DNA of 64,000 nucleotides. Source: Niabella pedocola (lineage in GTDB: Bacteria > Bacteroidota > Bacteroidia > Chitinophagales > Chitinophagaceae). A program made the position numbers and the translations under genes. Positions 42,066-50,870 of this stretch are shown one piece after another. The DNA is taken from positions 272,861 to 336,860 of the forward strand of contig NZ_JAJNEC010000008.1 in assembly GCF_021044425.1 (NCBI RefSeq). The letters run 5' to 3'. Position 1 is the first letter of the stretch, and each line of letters opens with the position of its first letter. Below the pieces are notes generated by a model. It searched no databases. It saw only the letters and a list, made by a program, of their open reading frames with translations, and had not been told where the DNA came from.

Positions 42066-42896
42066 ATGAAATATATTACCTCCTTTGCTGCAGCGGTCCT
42101 CATCCTGGCCTCCTGCAACTCTGCAAAAAGGGCGCAGCGGACGCCGCCGCCGGTTCCCGCCGATTCATCCGTAAAAGTGGAAACGGCCTCTACAGACGAT
42201 ACCGGTAATAAAAAAGATACGGGCGCATTGGAAAGCATTTCCATAGTTCTGGGCAAACTCAACCATATTGATTATACAACCTTTTCGGGCAGGGCCGGTG
42301 TTACCTATAAAGCAAAAGGCGACACAAAAAACTTCGACATAAAACTTCAGATCCATAAAGACAGCCTGATCTGGGCATCGGTGATCGGCCCCCTGGGCAT
42401 TGAAGTAGCAAGGGGCGTAATTACCCAGGACTCCGTGCGCATAATTAATAAGCTGAATAAACAATATATTTCCTCCAGTTACGTTTATCTACAGGAGCAA
42501 CTGGGACTGCCGCTTGATTTGGGTACCCTTCAGGATCTTCTGGTAGGGAATCCGGTCTTTATCGACAAAACCAACAGCAGTTATACCAAACAGGACGATA
42601 CCCTCCAGGTAACCAGCCGCACACGGTTTTTCAGTAACCTGCTCAGCGCTATGCTGCCTGACTATTTGCCGGCTGTAAGTAAGCTGGAAGATGTGGATGC
42701 AGGAAGAAACCGCTCAGCTGAGCTGACGTACGGCAGTTATGAGAAGGTGAACAATGCCCAGTTTCCAAAAGCAAGGACCATTCATGTAAAATATAAAACA
42801 GATATAGAAATTCAACTGGACTATAAGTCCTATACCTTTAATGAAGCGTTAAATACGCCATTCTCGGTACCGAAAGGTTACAAGACCAAAAAGTAA
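42066..42896 (+). CDS. DUF4292 lipoprotein (LolA/LolB-like fold expected)
   Basis: 276 aa. The lipoprotein signal is MKYITSFAAAVLILASC. After a Pro-rich linker, the domain begins DYTTFSGRAGVTYKAKGDTKNFDIKLQIHKDSLIWASVIGPLGIEVARGVITQDSVRIINKLNKQYISSSYVYLQEQLG, the pattern of DUF4292, whose members are thought to share the half-barrel fold of lipoprotein carriers. Likely periplasmic face of the outer membrane, perhaps in lipid or lipoprotein handling. The EnvC-like gene follows after 25 nt, so the two are probably cotranscribed. Confidence 0.82.
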   Translation: MKYITSFAAAVLILASCNSAKRAQRTPPPVPADSSVKVETASTDDTGNKKDTGALESISIVLGKLNHIDYTTFSGRAGVTYKAKGDTKNFDIKLQIHKDSLIWASVIGPLGIEVARGVITQDSVRIINKLNKQYISSSYVYLQEQLGLPLDLGTLQDLLVGNPVFIDKTNSSYTKQDDTLQVTSRTRFFSNLLSAMLPDYLPAVSKLEDVDAGRNRSAELTYGSYEKVNNAQFPKARTIHVKYKTDIEIQLDYKSYTFNEALNTPFSVPKGYKTKK

Positions 42897-42921
42897 CCTG
42901 TTAAAAAACTTTGAGTGCTTT

Positions 42922-43818
42922 ATGTTTAGAGTAAAAAATTGGCTATGGGTTGGCTTTGTACTTTTGAGCGGAACCGGATTTGCCCAGGATGATGTGAAAA
43001 CCACTTTAAGAAAAGAACGGGCACAGATCCTGAACGAGGTAAATGAGATACAACGGGCTTATAACAGTACAAAAACCGTTTCCCGCGAGGCGATGGTGCA
43101 GCTAACGACGCTGAACCGGAAGATTGAAGGACAGGAGCGTTTTGTGGTTAGCATGTCGCGCCAGCCCGGTTTCTTTAACCTTGAAGAAGTACAGGATAAT
43201 AACCGCGAGATCGGCCGTATTAAAAAGTCTATCGAAACGCTCCGCGATCATTATTACCATCCCGAAACCAATACGCCCCCGGTTGCAAAAGCTCCGGAAC
43301 AAGAACCGGCCCCGGAACCGGTTCCCCAGCGGCAGTACCCGGTATTGCCTCCCCAGCATCATACCATCTACCCGGCAAGCAACGCCGCTTTAACCGGTGA
43401 TTTCGGGCTTTACCGTGGACAGATTCCTTATCCCCTGGATAAAGGTACCATCACACAGGGCTTTGGCCGGTTTAAAATTGAAGGCGCCGGTCCGGATATC
43501 GTAGGCGACAATCCGGGCTGTACCTTTTCAGCACCGGTGAATACGCCCGTTAAGGCCGTGTTCGAGGGCGATGTGATCAGTGTTTCCAAACTCAGCGGCC
43601 TATTTTACGTGGTGATCCGCCATGGAAGATATGTAACCGCCTACAGCAACCTGGCCAGCTCCTCCGTTGTAAAGGGCTCAAAAGTAAAAGCGGGACAGGT
43701 GATCGGCTCTGTTGGTCGTGATGAAGAAACCGGCTATGGCAAACTGGACTTTATCCTGATGCTCGATGATAAGAACCTCGATCCAAAGGCCTGGTTCCTT
43801 CCCATACCACAACAATAA
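42922..43818 (+). CDS. EnvC-like murein hydrolase activator (coiled coil plus degenerate LytM/M23)
   Basis: 298 aa with a signal peptide (cleavage near GFAQ-D). Residues ~25-110 form a charged coiled coil (LRKERAQILNEVNEIQRAYNSTK...). After a Pro/Glu linker comes an M23 domain: GTITQGFGRFKIEGAGPDIVGDNPGCTFSAPVNTPVKAVFEGDVISVSKLSGLFYVVIRHGRYVTAYSNLASSSV...GKLDFILM. The zinc ligands of active M23 enzymes are missing: the first His-x(3)-Asp is absent, the YxHL His is Ser (AYSNL) and the final HxE pair reads KLDF. It should therefore activate an amidase rather than cut peptidoglycan itself, as EnvC does. Confidence 0.8.
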   Translation: MFRVKNWLWVGFVLLSGTGFAQDDVKTTLRKERAQILNEVNEIQRAYNSTKTVSREAMVQLTTLNRKIEGQERFVVSMSRQPGFFNLEEVQDNNREIGRIKKSIETLRDHYYHPETNTPPVAKAPEQEPAPEPVPQRQYPVLPPQHHTIYPASNAALTGDFGLYRGQIPYPLDKGTITQGFGRFKIEGAGPDIVGDNPGCTFSAPVNTPVKAVFEGDVISVSKLSGLFYVVIRHGRYVTAYSNLASSSVVKGSKVKAGQVIGSVGRDEETGYGKLDFILMLDDKNLDPKAWFLPIPQQ

Positions 43819-43852
43819 ACGATTCAACGATCCTTTATATATTATATATACG

Positions 43853-43882
43853 AAAAAAGCAGGTCGCGCGACCTGCTTTTTT
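43853..43882. terminator. Bidirectional terminator between EnvC-like and queA genes
   Basis: A 13-bp stem (43853-43865 with 43870-43882) with loop GCGC, flanked by A6 and T6, serving both convergent genes. Confidence 0.88.
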
Positions 43883-43909
43883 ATTGCTGTAATCCTGCCA
43901 AAACAGGAG

Positions 43910-44959
43910 TTAAATAATCAGTAATGCATCGCCATAGCTGAAGAACCGGTATTTATCTTTTATCGCTTTTTTATATGCTTCGATGGTCAGTTCATAACCT
44001 GCAAAAGCGCTGGTCATGATCATCAGGCTCGTCTTGGGCAGGTGAAAATTGGTCACCAATGCATTGGCTATATTAAAGTCATAAGGAGGGTGAATAAACA
44101 TATTCGTCCATCCCTCAGAAGGCTTTAACAGCTTTTGCGCGGTAAAAGACGATTCCATCGCCCGCATGGTAGTGGTTCCGATGGAGCAGATACGGCGGTT
44201 TCCCTCCTTGGCCTTATTTACGATACGGCAGGCGGTATTATCAATATGATAATATTCAGCGTCCATTTTATGCTTGCTCAGATCTTCCACTTCAATGGGA
44301 CGGAAGGTACCCAGCCCCGTATGCAGTGTTACTTCCGCAAAGCGGATTCCTTTTATTTCCAGCCGTTTGATCAGCTCGCGGCTGAAATGCAGCCCTGCAG
44401 TGGGCGCCGCAACGGCACCTTCGTGCTTGGCATATACGGTCTGGTAGCGCTCTTTATCTTCATCATCCGGCTTCCGTTTGATGTACTTAGGCAGCGGGGT
44501 TTCACCCAGGGCCTCCAGCTGTGCTTTAAACGCCTCTTCGGATCCTTCCCACAGGAAGCGGATGGTACGCCCACGGCTGGTGGTATTGTCGATCACTTCG
44601 GCAACTAATTCCTCATTTTCCCCAAAATACAGCTTATTGCCTACGCGGATCTTACGCGCCGGATCCACGATAACGTCCCAGAGCCGGTTCTGTTTGTTCA
44701 ACTCCCTTAAAAGAAATACTTCAATTTTGGCACCGGTTTTTTCCTTGCGGCCATACATACGGGCCGGAAATACCTTGGTATTGTTTACCACAAAAACATC
44801 CTTATCATCAAAATAATCCAGGATATCGCGGAAATTTTTGTTCTCCATTTGCCCCGTCTGACGGTGCACCACCATCATGCGGGCATCTTCTCTTTTCTTT
44901 GTGGGATGTTGCGCAATAAGGTTAAGGGGTAGGTCAAATTGAAATTGTGAAAGCTTCAT
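43910..44959 (-). CDS. queA: S-adenosylmethionine:tRNA ribosyltransferase-isomerase
   Basis: 349 aa, full length. It transfers the ribosyl part of SAM to preQ1-modified tRNA to make epoxyqueuosine. Family marks: FQFDLPLNLIAQHPTKKREDARMMVVHR at the start, FVVNNTKVFPARMYGRKE, TGAKIEVFLL, VAAPTAGLHFSRELI and LHTGLGTFRPIEVEDLSKHKMDAEY. A TACCTTTG box lies about 140 nt upstream, giving a long leader; I looked for a preQ1 riboswitch in it and did not find one. Confidence 0.95.
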   Translation of the reverse strand: MKLSQFQFDLPLNLIAQHPTKKREDARMMVVHRQTGQMENKNFRDILDYFDDKDVFVVNNTKVFPARMYGRKEKTGAKIEVFLLRELNKQNRLWDVIVDPARKIRVGNKLYFGENEELVAEVIDNTTSRGRTIRFLWEGSEEAFKAQLEALGETPLPKYIKRKPDDEDKERYQTVYAKHEGAVAAPTAGLHFSRELIKRLEIKGIRFAEVTLHTGLGTFRPIEVEDLSKHKMDAEYYHIDNTACRIVNKAKEGNRRICSIGTTTMRAMESSFTAQKLLKPSEGWTNMFIHPPYDFNIANALVTNFHLPKTSLMIMTSAFAGYELTIEAYKKAIKDKYRFFSYGDALLII

Positions 44960-45336
44960 TCTACTGTTTAACGGTTTTAAATATCAATACCAAAAACAAG
45001 CGAAGCCGGGGGAGGAAGTTTTGAACAAACTGGGAACCAGTATGTTTTATCCTTTCGATCCCCGGTCTTACGGCACCGGTTTTCGATTTGTGCGTGCAAA
45101 GGTACTATATATCCGGGATATTAAAATATTTTTCTGAGAATCCCAAACTTACCTTTTTTTATTTCAAACGGCCGGTATACCTGCTTTTATTAAAAATATC
45201 CATCAAAAATCAGCCCATTTGCGGCCCGTGCAATTGACCTTTGTTAAGTACCAGAGGTTCTGCCGTCACTGGTTGAGTTTATTCTTCATATTTTACGATA
45301 TTTGTTTCCTGCACGTTGTGCTCCTGGAATCGATCT
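44960..45336. other. Divergent intergenic region
   Basis: 377 nt between queA (minus) and the zinc-ribbon gene (plus). A TACCTTTG box on the minus strand sits at 45097-45104 and probably serves queA. On the plus side GATATTTG near 45297-45304 is one base off consensus. No gene or strong hairpin otherwise. Confidence 0.45.
45097..45104 (-). promoter_or_regulatory. TACCTTTG -7 box, probably of queA
   Basis: Full TAnnTTTG match on the minus strand about 138 nt before the queA ATG. No -33 TTG at the usual distance. Confidence 0.4.
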
Positions 45337-46659
45337 ATGGCTAAACAAATAAAAGCAATCAAATGTCCGCAATGCGGCAGTGTAAAAGCAACCGAACTAA
45401 AACCCGATTTTTACCGTTGCAACAGCTGTGGCACTGAATTTTTCCTGGATAACGATGATATCAACATCAATCATCATTATTACCGGAATACCACTCCCCA
45501 ACCGGCGGTGAGCCCCGAACGGGTAAAAAAAACTGCGCTCACGGTTATTTTTGTCTTCACCGGGTTGATGTTGCTGCTCATGCTGCCCCGCATGTGCAGC
45601 CGGCATAAAAACGGTTATTCCGCACAAACCGCCTCCGGATCAAAGCAGCAATGGACGGATGCCGAGGTCTTTTATCTTGAAAAACCAGACGGGAAGCCCG
45701 TTTATGTGATCGCCGGCCTGAGGGAACGGAACTATAATGAAAAAGAACACTCCCTGTACATCGGCTTTTATGATGCGCTCACCAAAAAAGAAATCAAGCT
45801 TACCGAGTTGCCGTTAAAAGTAGACCGCTTCGATGGAAAGTTTAAGTATTTCAGTAATGGCACCCTGTACTTTATTATCAACAGCAAAAAGTTATTTACC
45901 ATCGACCGGCAATTGCTTACGGCCGCCGAGGTTCAGCCAGATACCTATAAAGACCTGCCGGATCTGCAGCCGGGATTTGCCAAAATAGAGTATGGGTACC
46001 ATTTAGAGGACGATTTTTTTAAAATCGTCAGCAATGCCGGGAAAGAGCTGTACTACTACCCCATTATTTCAAAAACCTATGAAGGGTACCACGAACATGT
46101 AGAAGCCGAGCGCGCTGAAAACCTGATGCCACCCAATTCCCCCGTGATTACCCGGTTTGCATTTTCTTCCCAGAATACCGATTTTAAAGAAGAAAAAATA
46201 CAACTGGTAAAATACCAGCAGCAGATGACCCCGGGTTATCCGGTAGAGCGGGCGCTCTTTGGCTGGCAAAAAGATTACCAGGTGGGATCGGGTATTTATG
46301 TAGGCGACATCCCCTATAAAAAAACATTTATCGACCGGAGCTGGAAAAAATGGGCCCGCGTGCAGGATTACCAGGACTTTACGCCTGGGCGCCTGTATTT
46401 TAGCCCGGATGTACTGGGCTATAACACCCGTGCCGTACTCATCAGCTTTAAAGCCACACCTGCCGAGGATGAAAAAGAATCGCTGCAGGCAATGGACGCG
46501 CAAAACGGTAAGATCCTTTGGACCGTACAAACCACCGAATCCTACGCCCAGGACAATGCGCTGATTCTTAAGGACGGCTACTTTATTAAACTGGGCAGCA
46601 AGGCTGTGCTGTACGGCGCCGACGGCAAACAGGTATCGGAAATGAATTACCGCGATTAA
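45337..46659 (+). CDS. Zinc-ribbon membrane protein with a large beta-rich domain
   Basis: 440 aa from ATG 45337 (MAKQIKAIKCPQCG); a TTG at 45316 in frame is unlikely. The N-terminal zinc ribbon has CPQCG and CNSCG (residues ~10-30). One membrane helix follows (ALTVIFVFTGLMLLLML, ~residues 70-90). The remaining ~340 residues are beta-rich, with repeating W/Y-x-D and DGK-type turns, and the end (QAMDAQNGKILWTVQT...VLYGADGKQV) reads like PQQ/WD-type propeller blades. With the ribbon in the cytoplasm, the propeller-like part would be outside. It heads a four-gene set with an SPFH-SHOCT protein. Function unknown. Confidence 0.6.
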   Translation: MAKQIKAIKCPQCGSVKATELKPDFYRCNSCGTEFFLDNDDININHHYYRNTTPQPAVSPERVKKTALTVIFVFTGLMLLLMLPRMCSRHKNGYSAQTASGSKQQWTDAEVFYLEKPDGKPVYVIAGLRERNYNEKEHSLYIGFYDALTKKEIKLTELPLKVDRFDGKFKYFSNGTLYFIINSKKLFTIDRQLLTAAEVQPDTYKDLPDLQPGFAKIEYGYHLEDDFFKIVSNAGKELYYYPIISKTYEGYHEHVEAERAENLMPPNSPVITRFAFSSQNTDFKEEKIQLVKYQQQMTPGYPVERALFGWQKDYQVGSGIYVGDIPYKKTFIDRSWKKWARVQDYQDFTPGRLYFSPDVLGYNTRAVLISFKATPAEDEKESLQAMDAQNGKILWTVQTTESYAQDNALILKDGYFIKLGSKAVLYGADGKQVSEMNYRD

Positions 46660-46690
46660 CATGAACGATGATCTATAAAACCTAAACAAC

Positions 46691-47122
46691 ATGAACACTA
46701 AAAAAATCGAATCAAAGGAAACCGCTCCCGGGGAATACGGAGATCTTTTTGAATTGCTGATGAAAGAACTAAAGCTTTTCAAACGGAAATTTATCCTGTC
46801 ACTGCGTTCTGTTTCCACCAACGAGCCACAGCGCTATGGCCTCCGGTATTTTGAAAAACAATACCAGGCCGAAGTGTTGCGTCTCTTTAATGAGGAACGG
46901 TTTGAGGAAATACTCCGTATACCCGTTGGTGAAGTAGGGCGGTGTGCCACACAGCTCGAATGCCGGTATATCGACTCGGGTAAAATAGTGGGACTTCAGG
47001 TAAACGAAGCGCGGCCGCACGAGGGCGGAAGGTATGTAGGCCTTACCCCTGCAAAAGTATTCCTGGACGAAGAAGGCGAGAAACTGGTACGGATTGCAGC
47101 GCAGATCAGCCAAAAATCATAA
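46691..47122 (+). CDS. Unknown small soluble protein (143 aa)
   Basis: Starts 31 nt after the zinc-ribbon gene. An N-terminal charged helix (GDLFELLMKELKLFKRKFILSLRSV) is followed by a mixed alpha/beta part with RYGLRYFEKQYQAEVLRLFNEERFEEIL and GRYVGLTPAKVFLDEEGEKLV. There is no signal, membrane helix or known catalytic motif. I do not recognise the family. Its place between the zinc-ribbon protein and the SPFH protein suggests it is a partner of that membrane complex. Confidence 0.5.
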   Translation: MNTKKIESKETAPGEYGDLFELLMKELKLFKRKFILSLRSVSTNEPQRYGLRYFEKQYQAEVLRLFNEERFEEILRIPVGEVGRCATQLECRYIDSGKIVGLQVNEARPHEGGRYVGLTPAKVFLDEEGEKLVRIAAQISQKS

Positions 47123-47200
47123 ATCCCATCCGAACCTCTTTCGTTAAGCACCGGCAACGTCTGTGATCCGTGCCCGTATCAATGGTAAAAAATCAACCGT

Positions 47201-48202
47201 ATGAGTCTTTTCAACCTCTTTAACAATCAGCTTTCAAAAGTGATCCAGTGGGAAAACCAGTCCCCGCAATTGCTCTGGTACCGGTTCCCTTCCAAACAAA
47301 ACGAAATCAAAAATGCCAGCAAGCTGATCGTGGCACCGGGCCAGGGCTGTATCCTGGTATATGAAGGCACCATTGCCGATATCATCGATACCGAAGGGAT
47401 CTACAATCTGAAAACAGATAACCATCCCTTTATTACCACGCTGCTAAAGCTCCGTCAGAACTTTGAAAGCGAACACAAACTGTATATCTATTTTTTCCGG
47501 AAGGCCCAGGTAGTAAACCAGGCCTGGGGTACCGCCCTGCCGGTTAAGTATGTAGACGCTGTGTACCATATCCCCATTGAAATGGGTGCCAACGGCAGTT
47601 TTTCCTATGCCATAGCCAACCCGAAGTTCTTTTATACGGAGATCATCGGCAGTAAAGCGACCTATACCACGGATGAAATGCGCGCGGTAATCGCCGACCG
47701 TATTCCGCAGCTGATAGCCACCGCCCTTTCCGAACAGCGATACTCCTACCAGGAAATAGACGCCCAGCTCCATTACATTGCGCAACAGTTGCTGCGCGTC
47801 CTGAACGAATCCTTTACGGCACTGGGATTACAATTGACCGATTTCCGGATCACGGGTACACAGTTTGATGAAAAAACGCAGGAACGGATCGGCCGGGTAG
47901 CAGATATCACCACCGATGTAAAGGCCGCGGGGCAGGCGGGACTGGATTATGCCGACCTGGAAAAACTGCGCGCATTACGCGATGCGGCGCGCAATGAAGG
48001 CGGACTGGCCGGGGCCGGTATCCAATTTGGCGCCGGTATGGAGCTCGGGAAAAAATTCAATCAGCAAACCGATGAACTGCTGAACAAGAGCAATACCGAT
48101 GCCCTGGAAAAACTACGGAAGCTGAAATTGCTTTTAGACGAAAACATTATCACTCCCGCAGAGTTTGAAGAAAAGAAAAAAGCATTGCTGGGGCAGCTGT
48201 AA
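47201..48202 (+). CDS. SPFH (band 7) domain protein with C-terminal SHOCT
   Basis: 333 aa. The SPFH domain spans about residues 20-250 (KLIVAPGQGCILVYEGTIADIIDTEGIYNL, then PIEMGANGSFSYAIANPKFFYTEI and RIPQLIATALSEQRYSYQEIDAQLHYIAQQLLRVLNESFTALGLQLTDFRIT), as in the virion-core/YdjI-like branch that lacks an N-terminal membrane helix. A Gly/Ala-rich linker leads to a SHOCT motif at the end (EKLRKLKLLLDENIITPAEFEEKKKALLGQL). SPFH proteins assemble in rings on membranes. With the zinc-ribbon and two-helix proteins next to it this looks like a membrane-linked stress or defence complex, as proposed for similar SPFH gene sets; the role here is inferred. Confidence 0.8.
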   Translation: MSLFNLFNNQLSKVIQWENQSPQLLWYRFPSKQNEIKNASKLIVAPGQGCILVYEGTIADIIDTEGIYNLKTDNHPFITTLLKLRQNFESEHKLYIYFFRKAQVVNQAWGTALPVKYVDAVYHIPIEMGANGSFSYAIANPKFFYTEIIGSKATYTTDEMRAVIADRIPQLIATALSEQRYSYQEIDAQLHYIAQQLLRVLNESFTALGLQLTDFRITGTQFDEKTQERIGRVADITTDVKAAGQAGLDYADLEKLRALRDAARNEGGLAGAGIQFGAGMELGKKFNQQTDELLNKSNTDALEKLRKLKLLLDENIITPAEFEEKKKALLGQL

Positions 48203-48250
48203 CAGGTTATCATGGCTATAAAGCGATGAAATGCTATCCGGCTATTAAAA

Positions 48251-48514
48251 ATGACTAAAAAAAACAAACAGATGAGATACATTACCGGCATCCTTGCAAC
48301 GGCTGTTATATTATGCATCACCGCCTATTTAACCCTCAGCGTTTGGGGCATCAACCCGGTAGATCCGGCCCATCTGCGCAAAGCATTGATCACATTGGGG
48401 ATCCTGTTGGCGGCTGCTTTTTTACTGATAATACTCGTACCGTTCTTTTTCAAAAATCATTCAAAAGGGTACCAGCAAAATGGAGGTAATGTAGCCCAAC
48501 CCAGGCAACGCTGA
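48251..48514 (+). CDS. Small two-helix membrane protein (87 aa)
   Basis: Two membrane helices (YITGILATAVILCITAYLTLSVW and LITLGILLAAAFLLIILVPFFF) and a polar tail (HSKGYQQNGGNVAQPRQR). ATG 48251 or 48272 are both possible starts. It follows the SPFH gene after 48 nt on the same strand and is the last gene of that group. Function unknown; possibly the membrane anchor for the SPFH ring. Confidence 0.55.
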   Translation: MTKKNKQMRYITGILATAVILCITAYLTLSVWGINPVDPAHLRKALITLGILLAAAFLLIILVPFFFKNHSKGYQQNGGNVAQPRQR

Positions 48515-48760
48515 AAAGCCCGAGCAATCCCTGCCTGCATCTTAGCATTGCTCATCATCCGGCGCTAACACGCCATAGCTGCAGACCCACGGATAACGCC
48601 TTCAGCTTCAATAAAACTTCAAACCAAGTGTGGCGATTTTTCTACGTTTGGAAACCAAAAAATTTGTGTATTTGTGGTTATATCATTTTAACGCCAAAAA
48701 CAAAACGCCTTTCCCTTAAATCATTCGCTCTAAACATAAGCAGCGAACCCCGGTACCGGC

Positions 48761-50470
48761 TTATAAAATTCCCCGGGGAATGGAATCGATCAGTTTTTTT
48801 GTATACGCGCTTTGCGGGTTTTCATATACGGTTTCTGCAGGTCCGCTTTCTTCGATCTGTCCCTTATTCATTACAATAATACGGTCGCTGAAATAACGCA
48901 CTACCGAAAGATCATGACTGATGAAGACGATCGTAAAACCGAATTCCTTTTTCAGATCATTCAGCAGGTTCAATACCTGGGCCTGTACGCTTACATCCAG
49001 GGCGGAGACCGATTCATCACAAATAATAAAAGAAGGTTGCAGCGCCAGTGCCCGGGCAATCACAATCCGTTGCCGTTGTCCGCCGCTGAACTCGTGCGGG
49101 TACCGGTGATAATGTTCCGGAAGCAATCCTACCTTCTGCAGGAGGGTTTCCACCCTTTTTTTTCTTGCTGTTGCGTCCGGCTCTATCCGGTGTACTTTCA
49201 GCGGTTCTTCAATGGCCAGTCCGATCTTTTTCCTGGGGTTTAATGACGAATATGGATCCTGGAAAATAATCTGCAATTGTTTCCGCAATCCGCGCAGTTC
49301 CGCTTTTCCAAACAGCACCATATCTTTTCCCCGGTAAATGATTTTGCCGGAGGTGGAAGGTACCAACTGCAGCAGCGTGCGGCCCAATGTTGTTTTTCCG
49401 CAGCCACTCTCTCCTACCAGTCCCAGTGTTTCATTCTCAAAGATCTCAAAACTCACCTCATTTACCGCTTTTGTATAGCGGAGGGGCTTCCCCAGCCAGT
49501 TGCGTTCACGGGGAAACCACACAGAGAGCTGTTCTACTTTTATCAGACAGTTTACCGCGGATGCAACCTCCGGGTTTGAGATGGGAGCAGGCACCTGTGT
49601 GGAAGATTCCTTTGCCGGCGTTCCCATAAAATCGCTGACCACGGGAAGCCGGGTGCCCCGCTGATGATTGACCGGCCTGCAGGCCAGCAGTGCCCGGGTA
49701 TACGGATGCTGCGGGTTCCGGAAAAGCCGTTCCACCGTGCCCTCCTCCATGATCTCTCCTTTATACAATACAATGGCCCGGTCAGCAATTTCAGCCACCA
49801 CACCCAGGTCATGTGTAATAAAGATCACCCCCATACCGGTTTCCTGCTGCAATTCCTTAATCAGGTGCAACACCGTTTTCTGTACCGTTACGTCCAGGGC
49901 CGTTGTGGGCTCATCGCAAATCAACAGCCGGGGTTTACAGCACATCGCCATGGCGATCATTACCCGTTGCTTTTGCCCGCCACTGAGCTGATGCGGATAG
50001 CGGTTATAAATAGCCGCCGGCTCCGGCAACTGCACCCGTTGAAACCATTGTATCGCCCGTAACCGGGCTTCCTCCTTTGTTACCCGGGTATGGATGCGGA
50101 TGGCCTCGGCTACCTGATCACCGCAGGTGTAAACCGGATTCAGGGAGGTCATCGGTTCCTGGAAGATCATGGAAATGGCATTGCCCCTTATCGCCTGCAG
50201 CGACTCCCTGCTTTGCTGCAGCAGGTTCACGGCGCTACCGTCCGCTGCATAATACAGGATGGAGCCCTCCACATATTTAACCGGCGGAGCAGGAATCAGT
50301 TGCAACACGGAAAGCGAAGTAACCGATTTCCCGGATCCCGATTCACCCACCAGTGCCACAATCTCATTTGAATGTACCGTTACCGAAACCTTTTTCAGCG
50401 CATGATTTACGGCCTCGCCCGAAACAAAATCCACACTCAGATCCCGGATCTCCAATAAAGGCTGCTGCAT
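48761..50470 (-). CDS. ABC transporter ATP-binding protein with two ATPase domains (dipeptide/oligopeptide type)
   Basis: 569 aa. Two full ATPase units in tandem, each like DppD/OppD and DppF/OppF: Walker A GESGSGKSVTS and GESGCGKTTLGR, ABC signatures LSGGQKQRV and FSGGQRQRI, Walker B LLICDEPTTALDV and FIICDESVSALDV. The first unit ends with the peptide-transporter tail motif NPQHPYTRALLACRP. This fused form is that of YejF/GsiA. It powers import of peptides or related compounds; the permease and binding-protein genes are not beside it. Its ATG overlaps the stop of the upstream lipoprotein gene by 1 nt (TAATG). Confidence 0.9.
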   Translation of the reverse strand: MQQPLLEIRDLSVDFVSGEAVNHALKKVSVTVHSNEIVALVGESGSGKSVTSLSVLQLIPAPPVKYVEGSILYYAADGSAVNLLQQSRESLQAIRGNAISMIFQEPMTSLNPVYTCGDQVAEAIRIHTRVTKEEARLRAIQWFQRVQLPEPAAIYNRYPHQLSGGQKQRVMIAMAMCCKPRLLICDEPTTALDVTVQKTVLHLIKELQQETGMGVIFITHDLGVVAEIADRAIVLYKGEIMEEGTVERLFRNPQHPYTRALLACRPVNHQRGTRLPVVSDFMGTPAKESSTQVPAPISNPEVASAVNCLIKVEQLSVWFPRERNWLGKPLRYTKAVNEVSFEIFENETLGLVGESGCGKTTLGRTLLQLVPSTSGKIIYRGKDMVLFGKAELRGLRKQLQIIFQDPYSSLNPRKKIGLAIEEPLKVHRIEPDATARKKRVETLLQKVGLLPEHYHRYPHEFSGGQRQRIVIARALALQPSFIICDESVSALDVSVQAQVLNLLNDLKKEFGFTIVFISHDLSVVRYFSDRIIVMNKGQIEESGPAETVYENPQSAYTKKLIDSIPRGIL

Positions 50471-50856
50471 TACTGGATCACTTTAATATTCAGCTTCTTG
50501 CCGGGAGTTGGATAAAAAGCCATGCATACGGCACACTTAGAATCTTTTTCTGCAGGAACAATCTCAAAATAAAAGGTGTCTCCTTCTTTTATATTCGAAG
50601 GAAAATTACAGGGATTGCTGATGCCAAAGGCTTTCCAGTAGGTTTTGTTGGTTTGAGGATTGGTCCAGGTAGCCTCTACCAGCCCCGGGTTTACCCTTCC
50701 TTCAATAACGGAGAAGGTATAATTGGAACACATGCCGGCTACTTCAAACCGCGCTTTCAGCTTGGCACTTCCCCCTTTTGAAGCTTTGGAAGAACAGGCC
50801 GTAAATGCCTGGAGCACCACTACCAGCATCATCAATCCGGATAACGTTTTTTTCAT
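50470..50856 (-). CDS. Small lipoprotein (128 aa), unknown function
   Basis: The signal peptide ends in FTAC (Cys at about residue 21). The mature part has four further cysteines (AGMCSNY, SNPCNFP, KCAVCMAF), which could form two disulfides, and beta-type strands (GDTFYFEIVPAEKD). The family is not recognised. It is coupled to the ABC gene by a 1-nt overlap and lies 14 nt after the AMP nucleosidase gene, so the three may be one transcript. Confidence 0.65.
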   Translation of the reverse strand: MKKTLSGLMMLVVVLQAFTACSSKASKGGSAKLKARFEVAGMCSNYTFSVIEGRVNPGLVEATWTNPQTNKTYWKAFGISNPCNFPSNIKEGDTFYFEIVPAEKDSKCAVCMAFYPTPGKKLNIKVIQ

Positions 50857-50870
50857 ATATTTTTTTTTAA

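Noticed and set aside
44960..45100. preQ1 riboswitch in the queA leader
   Set aside because: No stem-loop followed by the A-rich tail typical of preQ1-I was found on the minus strand.
48601..48720. Promoter (TACGTTTG at 48643-48650) for a plus-strand gene
   Set aside because: No plus-strand gene follows for 3 kb and no terminator closes a small RNA; the AT-rich stretch after it resembles generic intergenic sequence.
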